Below, piece after piece: positions 1 to 11,061 of a stretch of DNA of 64,000 nt; position 1 is the first letter of the stretch, and each line of letters starts with the position of its first letter. The translations under genes and the position numbers were made by a program. The notes under the pieces were generated by a model. It searched no databases. It worked only from the letters and a program-made list of their open reading frames with translations, and was not told where the DNA came from. Source of the DNA: Taudactylus pleione (lineage: Eukaryota; Chordata; Amphibia; Anura; Myobatrachidae); the NCBI GenBank assembly GCA_031769625.1, contig JAUIMM010000484.1, forward strand, positions 496,001 to 560,000, in the 5' to 3' direction.

Positions 1-162
1 ATTTATGTGGTTGTGGACAGGTTTGAGCTTCTGTTTGCCCACATGTTTACATTACATTGACCATAAATAATTTGATTTGGTGCTGGACCACCAACCTGAG
101 GCACCCCTGCAAGTGTCCTGAGGCACTCCAGGGTGCCACGGCACGCAGTTTGGGAACCACTG
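1..162. mobile_element. hAT-like miniature element, 3' part, cut by window edge
   Basis: The sequence matches 41,400-41,556 closely, including the shared run ACCATAAATAATTTGATTT and the terminus GGGAACCACTG. That terminus is the inverse complement of a CAGTGGTTCCC-type hAT end. Only the right part lies in the window, so the left end and target duplication cannot be checked. Confidence 0.55.
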
Positions 163-581
163 GTCTAACTCATAAGCCTGGGGGTCTGTCCAACTGTGAG
201 ACATATTATAATAACTTATTGGATTGTGCCTCAAGTGGGTTGCCCCCTTTTGTGTAACTACAAGTCTTAGCATACCCTCTTTATTAAAGGGAAATGCCAT
301 TAGTTACTGCCCATAAAATATGTGCATGACAAATATCCCTACTGAACCGAGAGCCCTGGATAGGGCAGATAGGGTGAGATGGAAGATATTATCCGGCCTC
401 TCTGCAGTATAAACATAGACACATCTTCTCCTCACACTAACTTCATAGGATATAGCAAAAGCAGGTGCTGTAAGACCACGCAGACCAATAGGAAGCCATA
501 ATGAAAGAGATCACCACTTTTTACTGATCTGTGGGGTCACATCCCTATATGACAAACATATTTAACTGGCTAGTAAGAGTG
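163..581. other. intergenic DNA without recognised feature
   Basis: AT-rich sequence with no long reading frame and no repeat that I could pair with another part of the window. Confidence 0.5.
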
Positions 582-589
582 AGGAGCAG

Positions 590-941
590 TAGGGATGGCC
601 ATCGATATGGTTACCATTGATGGCAAATTATAAAGTGACCATCGATGGTGATCAACTATGCAATGGATGACAATCGGTGGCTTCACCAAACAATGGTCAT
701 CCCTATTCCATGACTGACTAGACTATGGGCCAATCAGAGCTGGGGGGCGTGGCTTTGCGGGTGTTGGGGGCGGAGCTATGCACAGTGTCCCGTCACCTTG
801 AAAAAAAAATGACTATTCAGTTATGTTCTTCCATCGATGGAGGGAGACCATCTGGTTCTCCCCCTTCGGTGGGAAAAACATTCAACATCGGCCATAAACC
901 ATCGATGATTATGAATCATGAATGGTCGATGGCCATCCATA
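590..941. mobile_element. hAT-type miniature element, 352 bp
   Basis: The ends are inverted copies (TAGGGATGGCCATCGA on the left, TCGATGGCCATCCATA on the right). The element is flanked by a perfect 8-bp duplication AGGAGCAG at 582-589 and 942-949. An 8-bp duplication with short inverted ends is the hAT signature. No coding capacity. The ATCGATGG motif recurs inside, and such repeated motifs often serve as transposase binding sites. Confidence 0.85.
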
Positions 942-949
942 AGGAGCAG

Positions 950-1969
950 CTTAGGAGCCTTGCAAAGGTGTTTTGCAGCACGCCCAGCATTTGCACAGTC
1001 CATGATTTCCCCATTTCTTATGCACAGAGAGGTAACACCTGGCACTGGTTATTACTCTAAATTGCTTATGGGTATAAGGGGACTGTGGATAGCGTTCAAC
1101 CTCTGAAACACAAAGCAAAACATTTTCTTTTTATCATATTATAAACATAGATATATATATACAAAGTGAAAAATTAATTAAACAAAATAAATTTAGGAAT
1201 AATATATTGGTAAAAAAATATTTTATAATTAACTGTTAAATGTTAAACTAATTCAGTTGCTTAAACTAAAATAATGTTATTAGCATTTTCTTACCTGCGG
1301 CCCGAGCTGGCGTATAATGCATCGGGCGCTGCTCTTAGTCTCTGTCCTATTAAATGGACGGATGCGCAGAGCGACCTGTGAAATAAGGAAACATACATAA
1401 GAATAATGCAGAATTATTAAGACTAAGGTAATCTCCCAAACCAGCCTATTCTGTTCCGAAAGAAAAGAAAATTGTCTTGGTCTGACTTGGTTATGTGTAA
1501 TAAATAAAGGACTATTTTACTGCTGAAGCCAGTTGTACAATTCCAAACAGTGAAGGAGGGTGTCCCAGTGGTACTGAACCAAATCCTGACATTTTAACCT
1601 TAAAATAGGGTTTTTCCCCAACTTTTCACTTTTTCAAAATGCTTGCATTAACACCTATACAGAATTAATAATCGATAACTGGACGGCTAATCAATAGGAC
1701 AATTTTTTTTTTTTTAACACTCAAATTTGACTTTTACACTCGAAAACGGGTTTTCAGACCTAATGGAATTTTCCCCATAGTGGCTAAAACAAAAACCACT
1801 AATATAAAGCAAAGCAAAACAGTGATATAGATGCACTTCCCTTTGTATAACAGCATTTCACAATATTTTTGCTTTTATTTTACATAATTTGAAATCAAAA
1901 CCTTACATAATAATTAGAAAGTCTGGAAAGCTACTAAGCAAAACACAGATTAATACTCCATAGTAAATA
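950..1969. other. intergenic DNA without recognised feature
   Basis: AT-rich stretch without coding potential. A 13-base T run lies near 1,705. No flanking duplication or inverted repeat was found. Confidence 0.5.
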
Positions 1970-2137
1970 GTATAAATTAGGGGTGAGCGGGTTCGGATTT
2001 CTGAAATCCGAACCCCCCCGAGCCCCCCCGATCCGAGTCCGATCCGAATCAGGCTCGACTTTTCCCGCCTGACTCGGATCTGAAATCGAGGCAAAACGTC
2101 ATCATCCCGCCTTCCGAGTCTCGCGGGTTTTGGATCC

Positions 2138-2146
2138 TATATAAGG
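2138..2146 (+). promoter_or_regulatory. TATA box of the hAT element
   Basis: TATATAAGG lies about 30 bp before a pyrimidine-rich start-like stretch (CTCACTC near 2,168), inside the GC-rich left end of the hAT element. The spacing fits an RNA polymerase II core promoter. Use as a promoter is inference. Confidence 0.5.
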
Positions 2147-2204
2147 TACCCGCGTCGGCGCCATTTTCTCACTCGACTGTGGACAGTGAAGAGGGAGGGT
2201 GGGA

Positions 2205-2500
2205 GTTAGGGCTGTGTAGTGTAGTGTAGTGTAGTGCTGCTGTTGTCCACTACTTCAAAGTCCATAGGGGCTGGCTGTGTTGTGCTGTGCTGCTGTTGTT
2301 AATAGGGGCTGTGTCCACTACTTCAAAGTCCATAGGGGCTGGCTGGACTGTGTTGTGCAGTCAGTTCTCCATAGGGGCTGTGTCCACTCCAAAGTCCTGT
2401 GCAGTGTCCCAGTCCTAAAGGGGTGCTGTAGTGTTATCCAGGGGGTGCTCTGTCCATCAGGGGTGCTCCCCCCAAGTGCTAAAAAAATAATATATTTTCT
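2205..2500 (+). repeat. decayed short repeats in the hAT leader
   Basis: GTGTA pentamers come first (2,215-2,235), followed by two or three imperfect copies of a block containing CACTACTTCAAAGTCC and TAGGGGCTG. The block merges into the first full unit of the 160-bp array. It may be an older, diverged part of the same amplification. Confidence 0.5.
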
Positions 2501-5260
2501 GTGTTTGTGAATTGTGTGCGCAGTAGCCGCACGTGCATCAACAAAGTAGTGCCAAGCGTGCGCCTGTGTCATAAGTAAAGGGCCGGCTGGCTTGACCGTT
2601 AAAGGGTGCTGTAACCCCCGAAAGTACACTCCAGTCCAAACCAAAAAAATAATAATTTTCTGTGTTTGTGAATTGTGTGCGCAGTAGCCACACGTGCATC
2701 AACAAAGTAGTGCCAAGCGTGCGCCTGTGTCAAAAGTAAAGGGCCGGCAGGCTTGACCGTTAAGGGTGCTGTAACCCCCGAAAGTACACTCCAGTCCAAA
2801 CCAAAAAAAAATTATTTTCTGTGTTTGTGAATTGTGTGCGCAGTAGCCGCACGTGCATCAACAAAGTAGTGCCAAGCGTGCGCCTGTGTCATAAGTAAAG
2901 GGCCGGCTGGCTTGACCGTTAAGGGTGCTGTAACCCCCGAAAGTACACTCCAGTCCAAACCAAAAAAAAAATTATTTTCTGTGTTTGTGAATTGTGTGCG
3001 CAGTAGCCGCACGTGCATCAACAAAGTAGTGCCAAGCGTGCGCCTGTGTCATAAGTAAAGGGCCGGCTGGCTTGACCGTTAAAGGGTGCTGTAACCCCCA
3101 AAGTACACTCCAGTCCAAACCAAAAAAAAAATTATTTTCTGTGTTTGTGAATTGTGTGCGCAGTAGCCGCATGTGCATCAACAAAGTAGTGCCAAGCGTG
3201 CGCCTGTGTCATAAGTAAAGGGCCGGCTGGCTTGACCGTTAAAGGGTGCTGTAACCCCCAAAGTACACTCCAGTCCAAACCAAAAAAAAATTTATTTTCT
3301 GTGTTTGTGAATTGTGTGCGCAGTAGCCGCACGTGCATCAACAAAGTAGTGCCAAGTGTGCGCCTGTGTCATAAGTAAAGGGCCGGCTGGCTTGACCGTT
3401 AAGGGTGCTGTAACCCCGAAAGTACACTCCAGTCCAAACCAAAAAAAAATTTATTTTCTGTGTTTGTGAATTGTGTGCGCAGTAGCCGCACGTGCATCAA
3501 CAAAGTAGTGCCAAGCGTGCGCCTGTGTCATAAGTAAAGGGCCGGCTGGCTTGACCGTTAAAGGGTGCTGTAACCCCCAAAGTACACTCCAGTCCAAACC
3601 AAAAAAAAAATTATTTTCTGTGTTTGTGAATTGTGTGCGCAGTAGCCGCATGTGCATCAACAAAGTAGTGCCAAGCGTGCGCCTGTGTCATAAGTAAAGG
3701 GCCGGCTGGCTTGACCATTAAAGGGTGCTGTAACCCCCGAAAGTACACTCCAGTCCAAATCAAAAAAAAAATTATTTTCTGTGTTTGTGAATTGTGTGCG
3801 CAGTAGTACGCACGTGCATCAACAAAGTAGTGCCAAGCGTGCGCCTGTGTCATAAGTAAAGGGCCGGCTGGCTTGACCGTTAAAGGGTGCTGTAACCCAC
3901 AAAGTACACTACAGTCCAAACCAAAAAAAAAATTATTTTCTGTGTTTGTGAATTGTGTGCGCAGTAGCCGCACGTGCATCAACAAAGTAGTGCCAAGTGT
4001 GCGCCTGTGTCATAAGTAAAGGGCCGGCTGGCTTGACCGTTAAAGGGTGCTGTAACCCCCGAAAGTACACTCCAGTCCAAACCAAAAAAAAAATTATTTT
4101 CTGTGTTTGTGAATTGTGTGCGCAGTAGCCGCACGTGCATCAACAAAGTAGTGCCAAGCGTGCGCCTGTGTCATAAGTAAAGGGCCGGCTGGCTTGACCG
4201 TTAAAGGGTGCTGTAACCCCCGAAAGTACACTCCAGTCCAAACCAAAAAAAAAATTATTTTCTGTGTTTGTGAATTGTGTGCGCAGTAGCCGCACGTGCA
4301 TCAACAAAGTAGTGCCAAGCGTGCGCCTGTGTCATAAGTAAAGGGCCGGCTGGCTTGACCGTTAAAGGGTGCTGTAACCCCCAAAAGTACAGTCCAGTCC
4401 AAACCAAAAAAAAAATTATTTTCTGTGTTTGTGAATTGTGTGCGCAGTAGCCGCACGTGCATCAACAAAGTAGTGCCAAGCGTGCGCCTGTGTCATAAGT
4501 AAAGGGCCGGCTGGCTTGACCGTTAAAGGGTGCTGTAACCCCCAAAGTGCACTCCAGTCCAAACCAAAAAAAAATATTTTTTCTGTGTTTGTGAATTGTG
4601 TGCGCAGTAGCCGCACGTGCATCAACAAAGTAGTGCCAAGCGTGCGCCTGTGTCATAAGTAAAGGGCCGGCTGGCTTGACCGTAAAGGGTGCTGTAACCC
4701 CCAAAGTACACTCCAGTCCAAACCAAAAAAAAAATTATTTTCTGTGTTTGTGACTTGTGTGCGCAGTAGCCGCACGTGCATCAACAAAGTAGTGCCAAGC
4801 GTGCGCCTGTGTCATAAGTAAAGGGCCGGCTGGCTTGACCGTAAAGGGTGCTGTAACCCCCAAAGTACACTCCAGTCCAAACCAAAAAAAAAATTATTTT
4901 CTGTGTTTGTGACTTGTGTGCGCAGTAGCCGCACGTGCATCAACAAAGTAGTGCCAAGCGTGCGCCTGTGTCATAAGTAAAGGGCCGGCTGGCTTGACCG
5001 TTAAAGGGTTCTGTAACCCCCAAAGTACACTCCAAACCAAAAAAATATATATTTTCTGTGTTTGTGACTTGTGTGTACTGTGGCTGCACGTGCATCAACA
5101 AAGGAGCAGCGCCAAGCGTGCGCCTGTGTCCCATAAGTAAAGAGCCGGCTGGCTCATTTCTTAAAGGGTGGTGTAACCCACAAAGTGCACTACTCTCCAG
5201 CAAAAATAAAAAAATATTTTCTGTGTTTGTGTGCGCTTTAGCCGCACGTATATATATCAA
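2500..5260 (+). repeat. tandem array A, 17 units of about 160 bp
   Basis: The landmark GCCAAG falls at 2551, 2712, 2871, 3031, 3191, 3351, 3510, 3670, 3832, 3992, 4153, 4314, 4475, 4635, 4794, 4953 and 5111, a period of 159-162 bp. Units are nearly identical except for the length of an A run near the unit end. The last unit and a partial one (5,040-5,260) are diverged and intermediate towards array B. The array stops just before the transposase ATG at 5,271. Short minus-strand frames across the array repeat with the period and are not genes. Confidence 0.95.
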
Positions 5261-5270
5261 TATAACATAA

Positions 5271-5645
5271 ATGGAGGACCAAACTTTCTCCGATAAAAAT
5301 AAAATAGGGAAAGATCAAGAACCACTTCCTCCTAGTGCTGTTGCTGCTGCTGGGAGTTGTTCATCATCCCAGAGAGGAAGTAGGAACATCACTACTTTTA
5401 CTAAACAATTGACCCTCCAACAGTCCCTAGCGATGAGGATGAAGTACGACAGCAGTCATCCTGAAGCAAAACGTATAACTGAGGCCTTGACTGCTATGTT
5501 GGTGTTAGACGTGCGTCCTGTATCCGACATTAGTGCAGTGGGATTTAGACAATTGATGGAGGTAGTGTGTCCTCGGTTCCAAATCCCATCTAGATTCCAC
5601 CTGCATCCTCAAAGCAGCAGCGACAAGCGTGCGTCTGTCTGTTAA
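5271..5645 (+). pseudogene. hAT transposase, N-terminal fragment
   Basis: A 124-codon frame starts at the ATG after array A. Residues about 60-108 (SSHPEAKRITEALTAMLVLD, then a GFRQLMEVVCPRFQIPSR block) match the conserved stretch that follows the BED finger in ZBED/Ac-like hAT transposases. No BED zinc finger is visible upstream, where array A lies. After the IPSR motif the frame runs straight into an array B unit and stops. The fragment therefore lacks the catalytic domain and cannot encode a working transposase. A short DNA-binding or regulatory peptide is possible but unsupported. Confidence 0.75.
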
Positions 5646-8095
5646 AGGGTGGTGACACCCTCAAAGTGTGCTACACAAACAATTAAAATATTGTTCTTTT
5701 TTTTTCTGTCTTTGTGAAATGTGTGGGCTGTAGCCGCACCTGCATCCTTAAAGCAGCAGCGACAAGCGTGCGTCTGTCTGTTAAAGGGTGGTGACACCCT
5801 CAAAGTGTGCTACACAAACAATTAAAATATTGTTCTTTTTTTTTCTGCCTTTGTGAATTGTGTGGGCTGTAGCCGCACTTGCATCCTCAAAGCAGCAGCG
5901 ACAAGCGTGCGTCTGTCTGTTAAAGGGTGTTGTAACTCTCAAAGTGCTCCAAAAAATCAAAAAAATTTTTTTAATGTGTTTGTGACTTGTGTGCGATGTA
6001 GCCACACTTGCATCCTCAAAGCAGCAGCGACAAGCGTGCGTCTGTCTGTTAAAGGGTGGTGACACCCTCAAAGTGTGCTACACAAACAATAAAAATATTC
6101 TTCTTCTTTTTTCTGTCTTTGTGAATTGTGTGGGCTGTAGCCGCACCTGCATCCTTAAAGCAGCAGCGACAAGCGTGCGTCTGTCTGTTAAAGGGTGGTG
6201 ACACCCTCACAGTGTGCTACACAAACAATTAAAATATTGTTCTTTTTTTTTCGGTCTTTGTGAAATGTGTGGGCTGTAGCCGCACCTGCATCCTTAAAGC
6301 AGCAGCGACAAGCGTGCGTCTGTCTGTTAAAGGGTGGTGACACCCTCAAAGTGCTCCAAAAAATAAAAAACTATTTTTTTAATGTGTTTGTGACTTGTGT
6401 GCGATGTAGCCGCACTTGCATCCTCAAAGCAGCAGCGACAAGCGTGCGTCTGTCTGTTAAAGGGTGGTGACACCCTCAAAGTGTGCTACACAAACAATTA
6501 AAATATTGTTCTTTTTTTTTCAGTCTTTGTGAAATGTGTGGGCTGTAGCCGCACCTGCATCCTTAAAGCAGCAGCGACAAGCGTGCGTCTGTCTGTTAAA
6601 GGGTGGTGTAACTCTCAAAGTGCTCCAAAAAATAAAAAACTATTTTTTTAATGTGTTTGTGACTTGTGTGCGATGTAGCCGCACTTGCATCCTCAAAGCA
6701 GCAGCGACAAGCGTGCGTCTGTCTGTTAAAGGGTGGTGACACCCTCAAAGTGTGCTACACAAACAATAAAAATATTCTTCTTCTTTTTTCTGTCTTTGTG
6801 AATTGTGTGGGCTGTAGCCGCACCTGCATCCTTAAAGCAGCAGCGACAAGCGTGCGTCTGTCTGTTAAAGGGTGGTGACACCCTCAAAGTGTGCTACACA
6901 AACAATTAAAATATTGTTCTTTTTTTTCAGTCTTTGTGAAATGTGTGGGCTGTAGCCGCACCTGCATCCTTAAAGCAGCAGCGACAAGCGTGCGTCTGTC
7001 TGTTAAAGGGTGGTGTAACTCTCGAAGTGCTCCAAAAAATAAAAAACTATTTTTTTAATGTGTTTGTGACTTGTGTGCGATGTAGCCGCACTTGCATCCT
7101 CAAAGCAGCAGCGACAAGCGTGCGTCTGTCTGTTAAAGGGTGGTGACACCCTCAAAGTGTGCTACACAAACAATAAAAAAATTCTTCTTTTTTCTGTCTT
7201 TGTGAATTGTGTGGGCTGTAGCCGCACCTGCATCCTTAAAGCAGCAGCGACAAGCGTGCGTCTGTCTGTTAAAGGGTGGTGACACCCTCAAAGTGTGCTA
7301 CACAAACAATTAAAATATTGTTCTTTTTTCTGTCTTTGTGAATTGTGTGGGCTGTAGCCGCACCTGCATCCTTAAAGCAGCAGTGACAAGCATGCGTCTG
7401 TCTGTTAAAGGGTGGTGACACCCTCAAAGTGTGCTACACAAACAATTAAAATATTGTTCTTTTTTTTTCGGTCTTTGTGAAATGTGTGGGCTGTAGCCGC
7501 ACCTGCATCCTTAAAGCAGCAGCGACAAGCGTGCGTCTGTCTGTTAAAGGGTGGTGACACCCTCAAAGTGTGCTACACAAACAATAAAAATATTCTTCTT
7601 CTTTTTTCTGTCTATGTGAATTGTGTGGGCTGTAGCCGCACCTGCATCCTTAAAGCAGCAGCGACAAGCGTGCGTCTGTCTGTTAAAGGGTGGTGACACC
7701 CTCAAAGTGTTCTACACAAACAATTAAAATATTGTTCTTTTTTTTTCGGTCTTTGTGAAATGTGTGGGCTGTAGCCGCACCTGCATCCTTAAAGCAGCAG
7801 CGACAAGCGTGCGTCTGTCTGTTAAAGGGTGGTGTAACTCTCAAAGTGTTCCAAAAATAAAAAACTATTTTTTTAATGTGTTTGTGACTTGTGTGCGATG
7901 TAGCCGCACTTGCATCCTCAAAGCAGCAGCGACAAGCGTGCGTCTGTCTGTTAAAGGGTGGTGACACCCTCAAAGTGTGCTACACAAACAATAAAAATAT
8001 TCTTCTTTTTTCTGTCTTTGTGAATTGTGTGGGCTGTAGCCGCACTTGAATCCTCAAAGCAGCAGCGACAAGCGTGCGTCTGTCTGTTAAAGGAT
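5600..8095 (+). repeat. tandem array B, 19 units of 129-139 bp
   Basis: The landmark GACAAGC (GACAAGCATG in one unit) is found at 5622, 5761, 5900, 6029, 6168, 6307, 6437, 6576, 6706, 6845, 6983, 7113, 7249, 7385, 7524, 7663, 7802, 7931 and 8067. Two unit types alternate: about 139 bp with a TGTGCTACACAAACAAT tail and about 130 bp with a TCCAAAAAATAAAAAAC tail. This gives a higher-order pattern. The unit shares its core (TGTGAATTGTGTG, GTAGCCGCAC, AAGCGTGCG) with array A, so both arrays descend from one ancestor. The period is not a multiple of three and the array is not coding. Confidence 0.95.
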
Positions 8096-8323
8096 TACAT
8101 CGGTGACAGCATCCGAGTAGGCATGTCAGACAGTCCGTACCTGTACTGGCAGGAAAAAGAAGCAATTTGGAGGTCCCTGTACAAACTGGCTCTATTTTAC
8201 CTGAGTTGCCCCCCCTCCAGTGTGTACTCCGAAAGAGTGTTTAGTGCAGCCGGGAACCTTGTCAGCGAAAGGCGTAGGAGGTTGCTTCCACAAAATGTGG
8301 AGAAGATGATGTTCATAAAATGA
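8091..8323 (+). pseudogene. hAT transposase, C-terminal dimerisation fragment
   Basis: The frame leaves the last array B unit at about 8,091. It then reads a typical hAT C-terminal dimerisation region: YLSCPPSSVYSERVFSAAGN, followed by an RRRLLPQNVEKMMFIK end and a stop at 8,321. In intact hAT proteins this block completes the RNase H-like catalytic fold and mediates dimerisation. The roughly 400 residues that normally separate it from the N-terminal fragment are missing and array B lies in their place. Confidence 0.85.
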
Positions 8324-9118
8324 ATTATCAACTCTTCCAGGGAGACCAGCCTCCAGAACGTACAGAGGGACCTGTGGTTCCAGCAGGGACGAATTAATAC
8401 TCTGTGAGGATGAGGATGTACACACTGAAGAGGGTGAGGATTCGGTGGATGAGGAGGATGAGGATGACATCTTGCCTCCGTAGAGCCAGTTTGTGCAGGG
8501 ACAGATTAATTGCCAGCTTGTTTTGTGGGGGCCCAAACGAACCAATCATTTCAGCCACAGTTGTGTGGCAGACCCTGGCGCTGAAATGATTGGTTTGTTA
8601 AAGTGTGCATGTCCTGTTTATACAACATAAGGGTGGGTGGGAGGGCCCAAGGACAATTCCATCTTGCACCTATTTTTTTTCTTTGCATTATGTACAGTTT
8701 GGGGCCTAGTTTTTCAAACTGCCAACCTGTCTGCCACTGCAGTGCCACTCCTAGATGGGCCACGTGTTTGTGCCGCCCACTCGTGTCGCTTAGCATAGTC
8801 ATCCAGCTACCTCGGTGCAACCTTTTGGCCATAAAAACAATATTGTGAGGTGTTTGGTGTTCAGAATAGACTGGAAATGAGTGGAAATTAAGGTTATTGA
8901 GGTTAATAATAGCATAGGAGCAGAAAAACTGACAAATTCTGTGATTTTAGCTGTTTTTATGCTTTTTTAAAAAAAAATACAGATCCAAAACACAAAACCC
9001 AGAACCCAAAACACGGAAGGGTGGTTTTGGCAAAACCAATCCAGATCCAAAACACGAAGAAAGATCCAGATCCAAAACCAAAACACAAAACACGAAAAGT
9101 GGCCGGTGCACACCCCTA
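8324..9118 (+). other. 3' untranslated and subterminal part of the hAT element
   Basis: Non-coding. It contains a purine-rich GAGGATGAGGATG stretch (8,405-8,475), an inverted pair AACCAATCATTTCAG / CTGAAATGATTGGTT (8,540-8,597) and an A-rich right end with repeated CAAAACACGAA-like words (8,985-9,100). The latter may be transposase binding sites. Confidence 0.6.
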
Positions 9119-9126
9119 GTATAAAT

Positions 9127-9665
9127 ACAGAGAAAATTGATTATTTACAACTAATATATCTATCTCTACCCTGAACTTATATTTTAAATACATAACAGTG
9201 ACCTATTATCATTACCCATCAGTAATACAGTGAGTCAATGGCTCTATAAGAAATACTTACAGTCATTTGATGGTCTTTAGGATGGTTATTTCCTGCCTTC
9301 TTCATCGTAAAATCATTGTATCCACTCAGAAATGAGAAAAATATCTGTACTGTCACTAGTACAGCAATATCAGATATGACACAGGAAGCATCCAGCTACC
9401 TTATTATACCCATCACACCTCCTATAGTGGCATCATCAGCTGCCACTATGACATCACTAGGTGCCTGGCAGGTGGCCACTGCTATGTATCTCAGGCAGGG
9501 CATTGGGGGTTAATAGTAAATACAATTTGATGACTACATGTCAGTAAATCAATACACATAATTGGGATGAGCAGAAATGTAATCATTACACACAGCAGTG
9601 ATATGTATTATCTGTGCGCTGTGTGTGTTTGTGATACATTCAGGCCCATACTATGTATCTGCATA
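9127..9665. other. intergenic DNA without recognised feature
   Basis: No reading frame, repeat pair or domain recognised. Confidence 0.5.
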
Positions 9666-9957
9666 CCTCCCAACATGACCCTCTCCAGGAGGGACACAAT
9701 GCTCTGGTCCTGGACTTCCTTGGTAATTTATGATTGGTGGCGGCTCCAGAGGTGGGGCTGCAGTACAGTCCAAAATTCAAATAGGGGTGTCACACCAACT
9801 GCCAGTGAGTCCCAGCCAGTGATGTTTGGCAGCGTGTGAAATGACAGTTGGTGTGACTCCCCTATTTGAATTTTGGACTGTGCTGCAGCCCCACATCTTA
9901 CCAGGGAAGTCCAGCACCAGAGCATTGTGTCCCTCCTGGAGAGGGTCATGTTAGGAG
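9666..9957. mobile_element. foldback miniature element, about 290 bp
   Basis: The whole segment is an imperfect inverted repeat centred near 9,815. The outer arms pair TCCAGGAGGGACACAATGCT with its complement at 9,922-9,941. The inner arms pair CAGTCCAAAATTCAAATAGG with CCTATTTGAATTTTGGACTG. A short CATGTTAGGAGGTATGC echo of the left end lies at 10,676, so the right end may have been displaced by the neighbouring insertion. No coding capacity; superfamily not determined. Confidence 0.65.
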
Positions 9958-9978
9958 TGTGGTATAAGAAATAGAAAT

Positions 9979-10662
9979 TAGATAGACAATGTCTAGATCG
10001 ATCCCAGATGTTAGACAGTTAATAGATCGACAGGTACAAAATGTTGACAGGTACAAAAGGTCGACATGTACTAAAGGTCGACATGGAAGATGGTCGACAG
10101 GTACAAAAGGTCAACAGGCGCAAAAGGCCGACACAGTAAAGGTCGACATGGGAGAAGGTCGACAGGTACAAATGGTCGACAGGGTCAAAAGTTTGACACG
10201 AAAATGGTCGACACCTTTTTTTTTGCGGAAATACCATTCCACCCCTTGCGGGCTCGCTTCGCTCGCCACGCTGCAGGCATGGTGGCTTGCTTCGCTCGCC
10301 ACATGGATTTATTCCCCCTCCATGCCCACTTGGATGGTAGGGAACGACATTGGATAATAGGGAATGACGTTGGACACTGGCTCATCTTAAGTGACTAACT
10401 CTTAAAAAAAGAAAAAACATGTGTCAATCATTTTTGTGTCGACCATTTTCTTGTCGACCTTTTGACCATGTCGACCATTGTACCTGTCGACCTTCCTACA
10501 TGTCGACCTTTAGTGTGTCAACCTTTTGTACCTGTCGACCATCTGTAACTGTTGATCTTCTTACATGTCGACCTTTAGTTTGTCGACCTTTTGTACCTGT
10601 CGATCTATTGACTGTCTAACATCTGGGGTCGATCTAGACATTAACTAATTACTGTCTATCTA
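9979..10662. mobile_element. GTCGAC-rich foldback element, about 0.68 kb
   Basis: Long inverted ends pair AATGTCTAGATCGATCCCAG (left) with CTGGGGTCGATCTAGACATT (right). Both arms then carry many copies of a 15-20 bp motif, GTCGACAGGTACAAAAG and variants, with the self-complementary hexamer GTCGAC in most units. Sequence around 10,210-10,400 forms the loop and includes duplicated TTCGCTCGCCAC words. No coding capacity. The target duplication could not be resolved. Confidence 0.7.
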
Positions 10663-11058
10663 CAGTCCGGCACCCCATGTTAGGAGGTATGCACCCGGCT
10701 CCTGTAACCAAGGAGGAGCCAGCATTTTGGTTTCACCCCCTCCGAGGGTGACACTTTCTGCGGCCAGCACCCCCATAGTGACGCCACTGCTGCCAACATG
10801 TGCTGTGTAGCCTGGGTTAACCATTTCAATTCAATAGAAGCAATGGTACTTTATGTATACCCTTTATAACATGGACACACGCCTTTCAAATTCAATTACT
10901 AGGCACGTGGATTTTGCACAAGTTTTTTCTGAAAAAAAAGTACTTTGGTGAGTTTGCCAAACAAGCAAAAATAATGGCACGAAAATATTATGGCTGTGTG
11001 GGCACATCTATTTTATGAATCCTAAGTAATATTTCCATATTTGCAAAAAACACAGGAC
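10663..11058. other. intergenic DNA, no recognised feature
   Basis: Apart from the CATGTTAGGAGGTATGC echo at about 10,676 nothing is recognisable. Confidence 0.45.
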
Positions 11059-11061
11059 ATT

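Larger units (their letters stand above)
1978..9118 (+). mobile_element. hAT transposon, 7.1 kb, core replaced by tandem arrays
   Basis: Ends are TAGGGGTG and CACCCCTA, exact inverse complements. Both sides carry the identical 8-bp duplication GTATAAAT (1,970-1,977 and 9,119-9,126), so the whole span moved as one unit. Inside are a TATA-type promoter (2,138), a 17-unit array of about 160 bp, an N-terminal transposase fragment (5,271), a 19-unit array of 129-139 bp and the C-terminal hAT dimerisation fragment (8,091-8,323). The catalytic middle of the transposase is absent, so the element is non-autonomous. GC-rich subterminal DNA at the left end and an A-rich right end make it look asymmetric. 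Confidence 0.9.

Noticed and set aside
2318..5260. Many 70- to 124-codon minus-strand frames with near-identical sequences
   Set aside because: They repeat with the 160-bp period of array A and reflect the tandem repeat.
5781..8060. Repeated 67- to 98-codon frames on both strands
   Set aside because: Period shadows of array B. Unit lengths are not multiples of three, so there is no continuous repeat protein.
2500..8095. CRISPR-like arrays, because of regular repeats
   Set aside because: There are no short repeat/unique spacer alternations, units are contiguous, and the context is a eukaryotic transposon.
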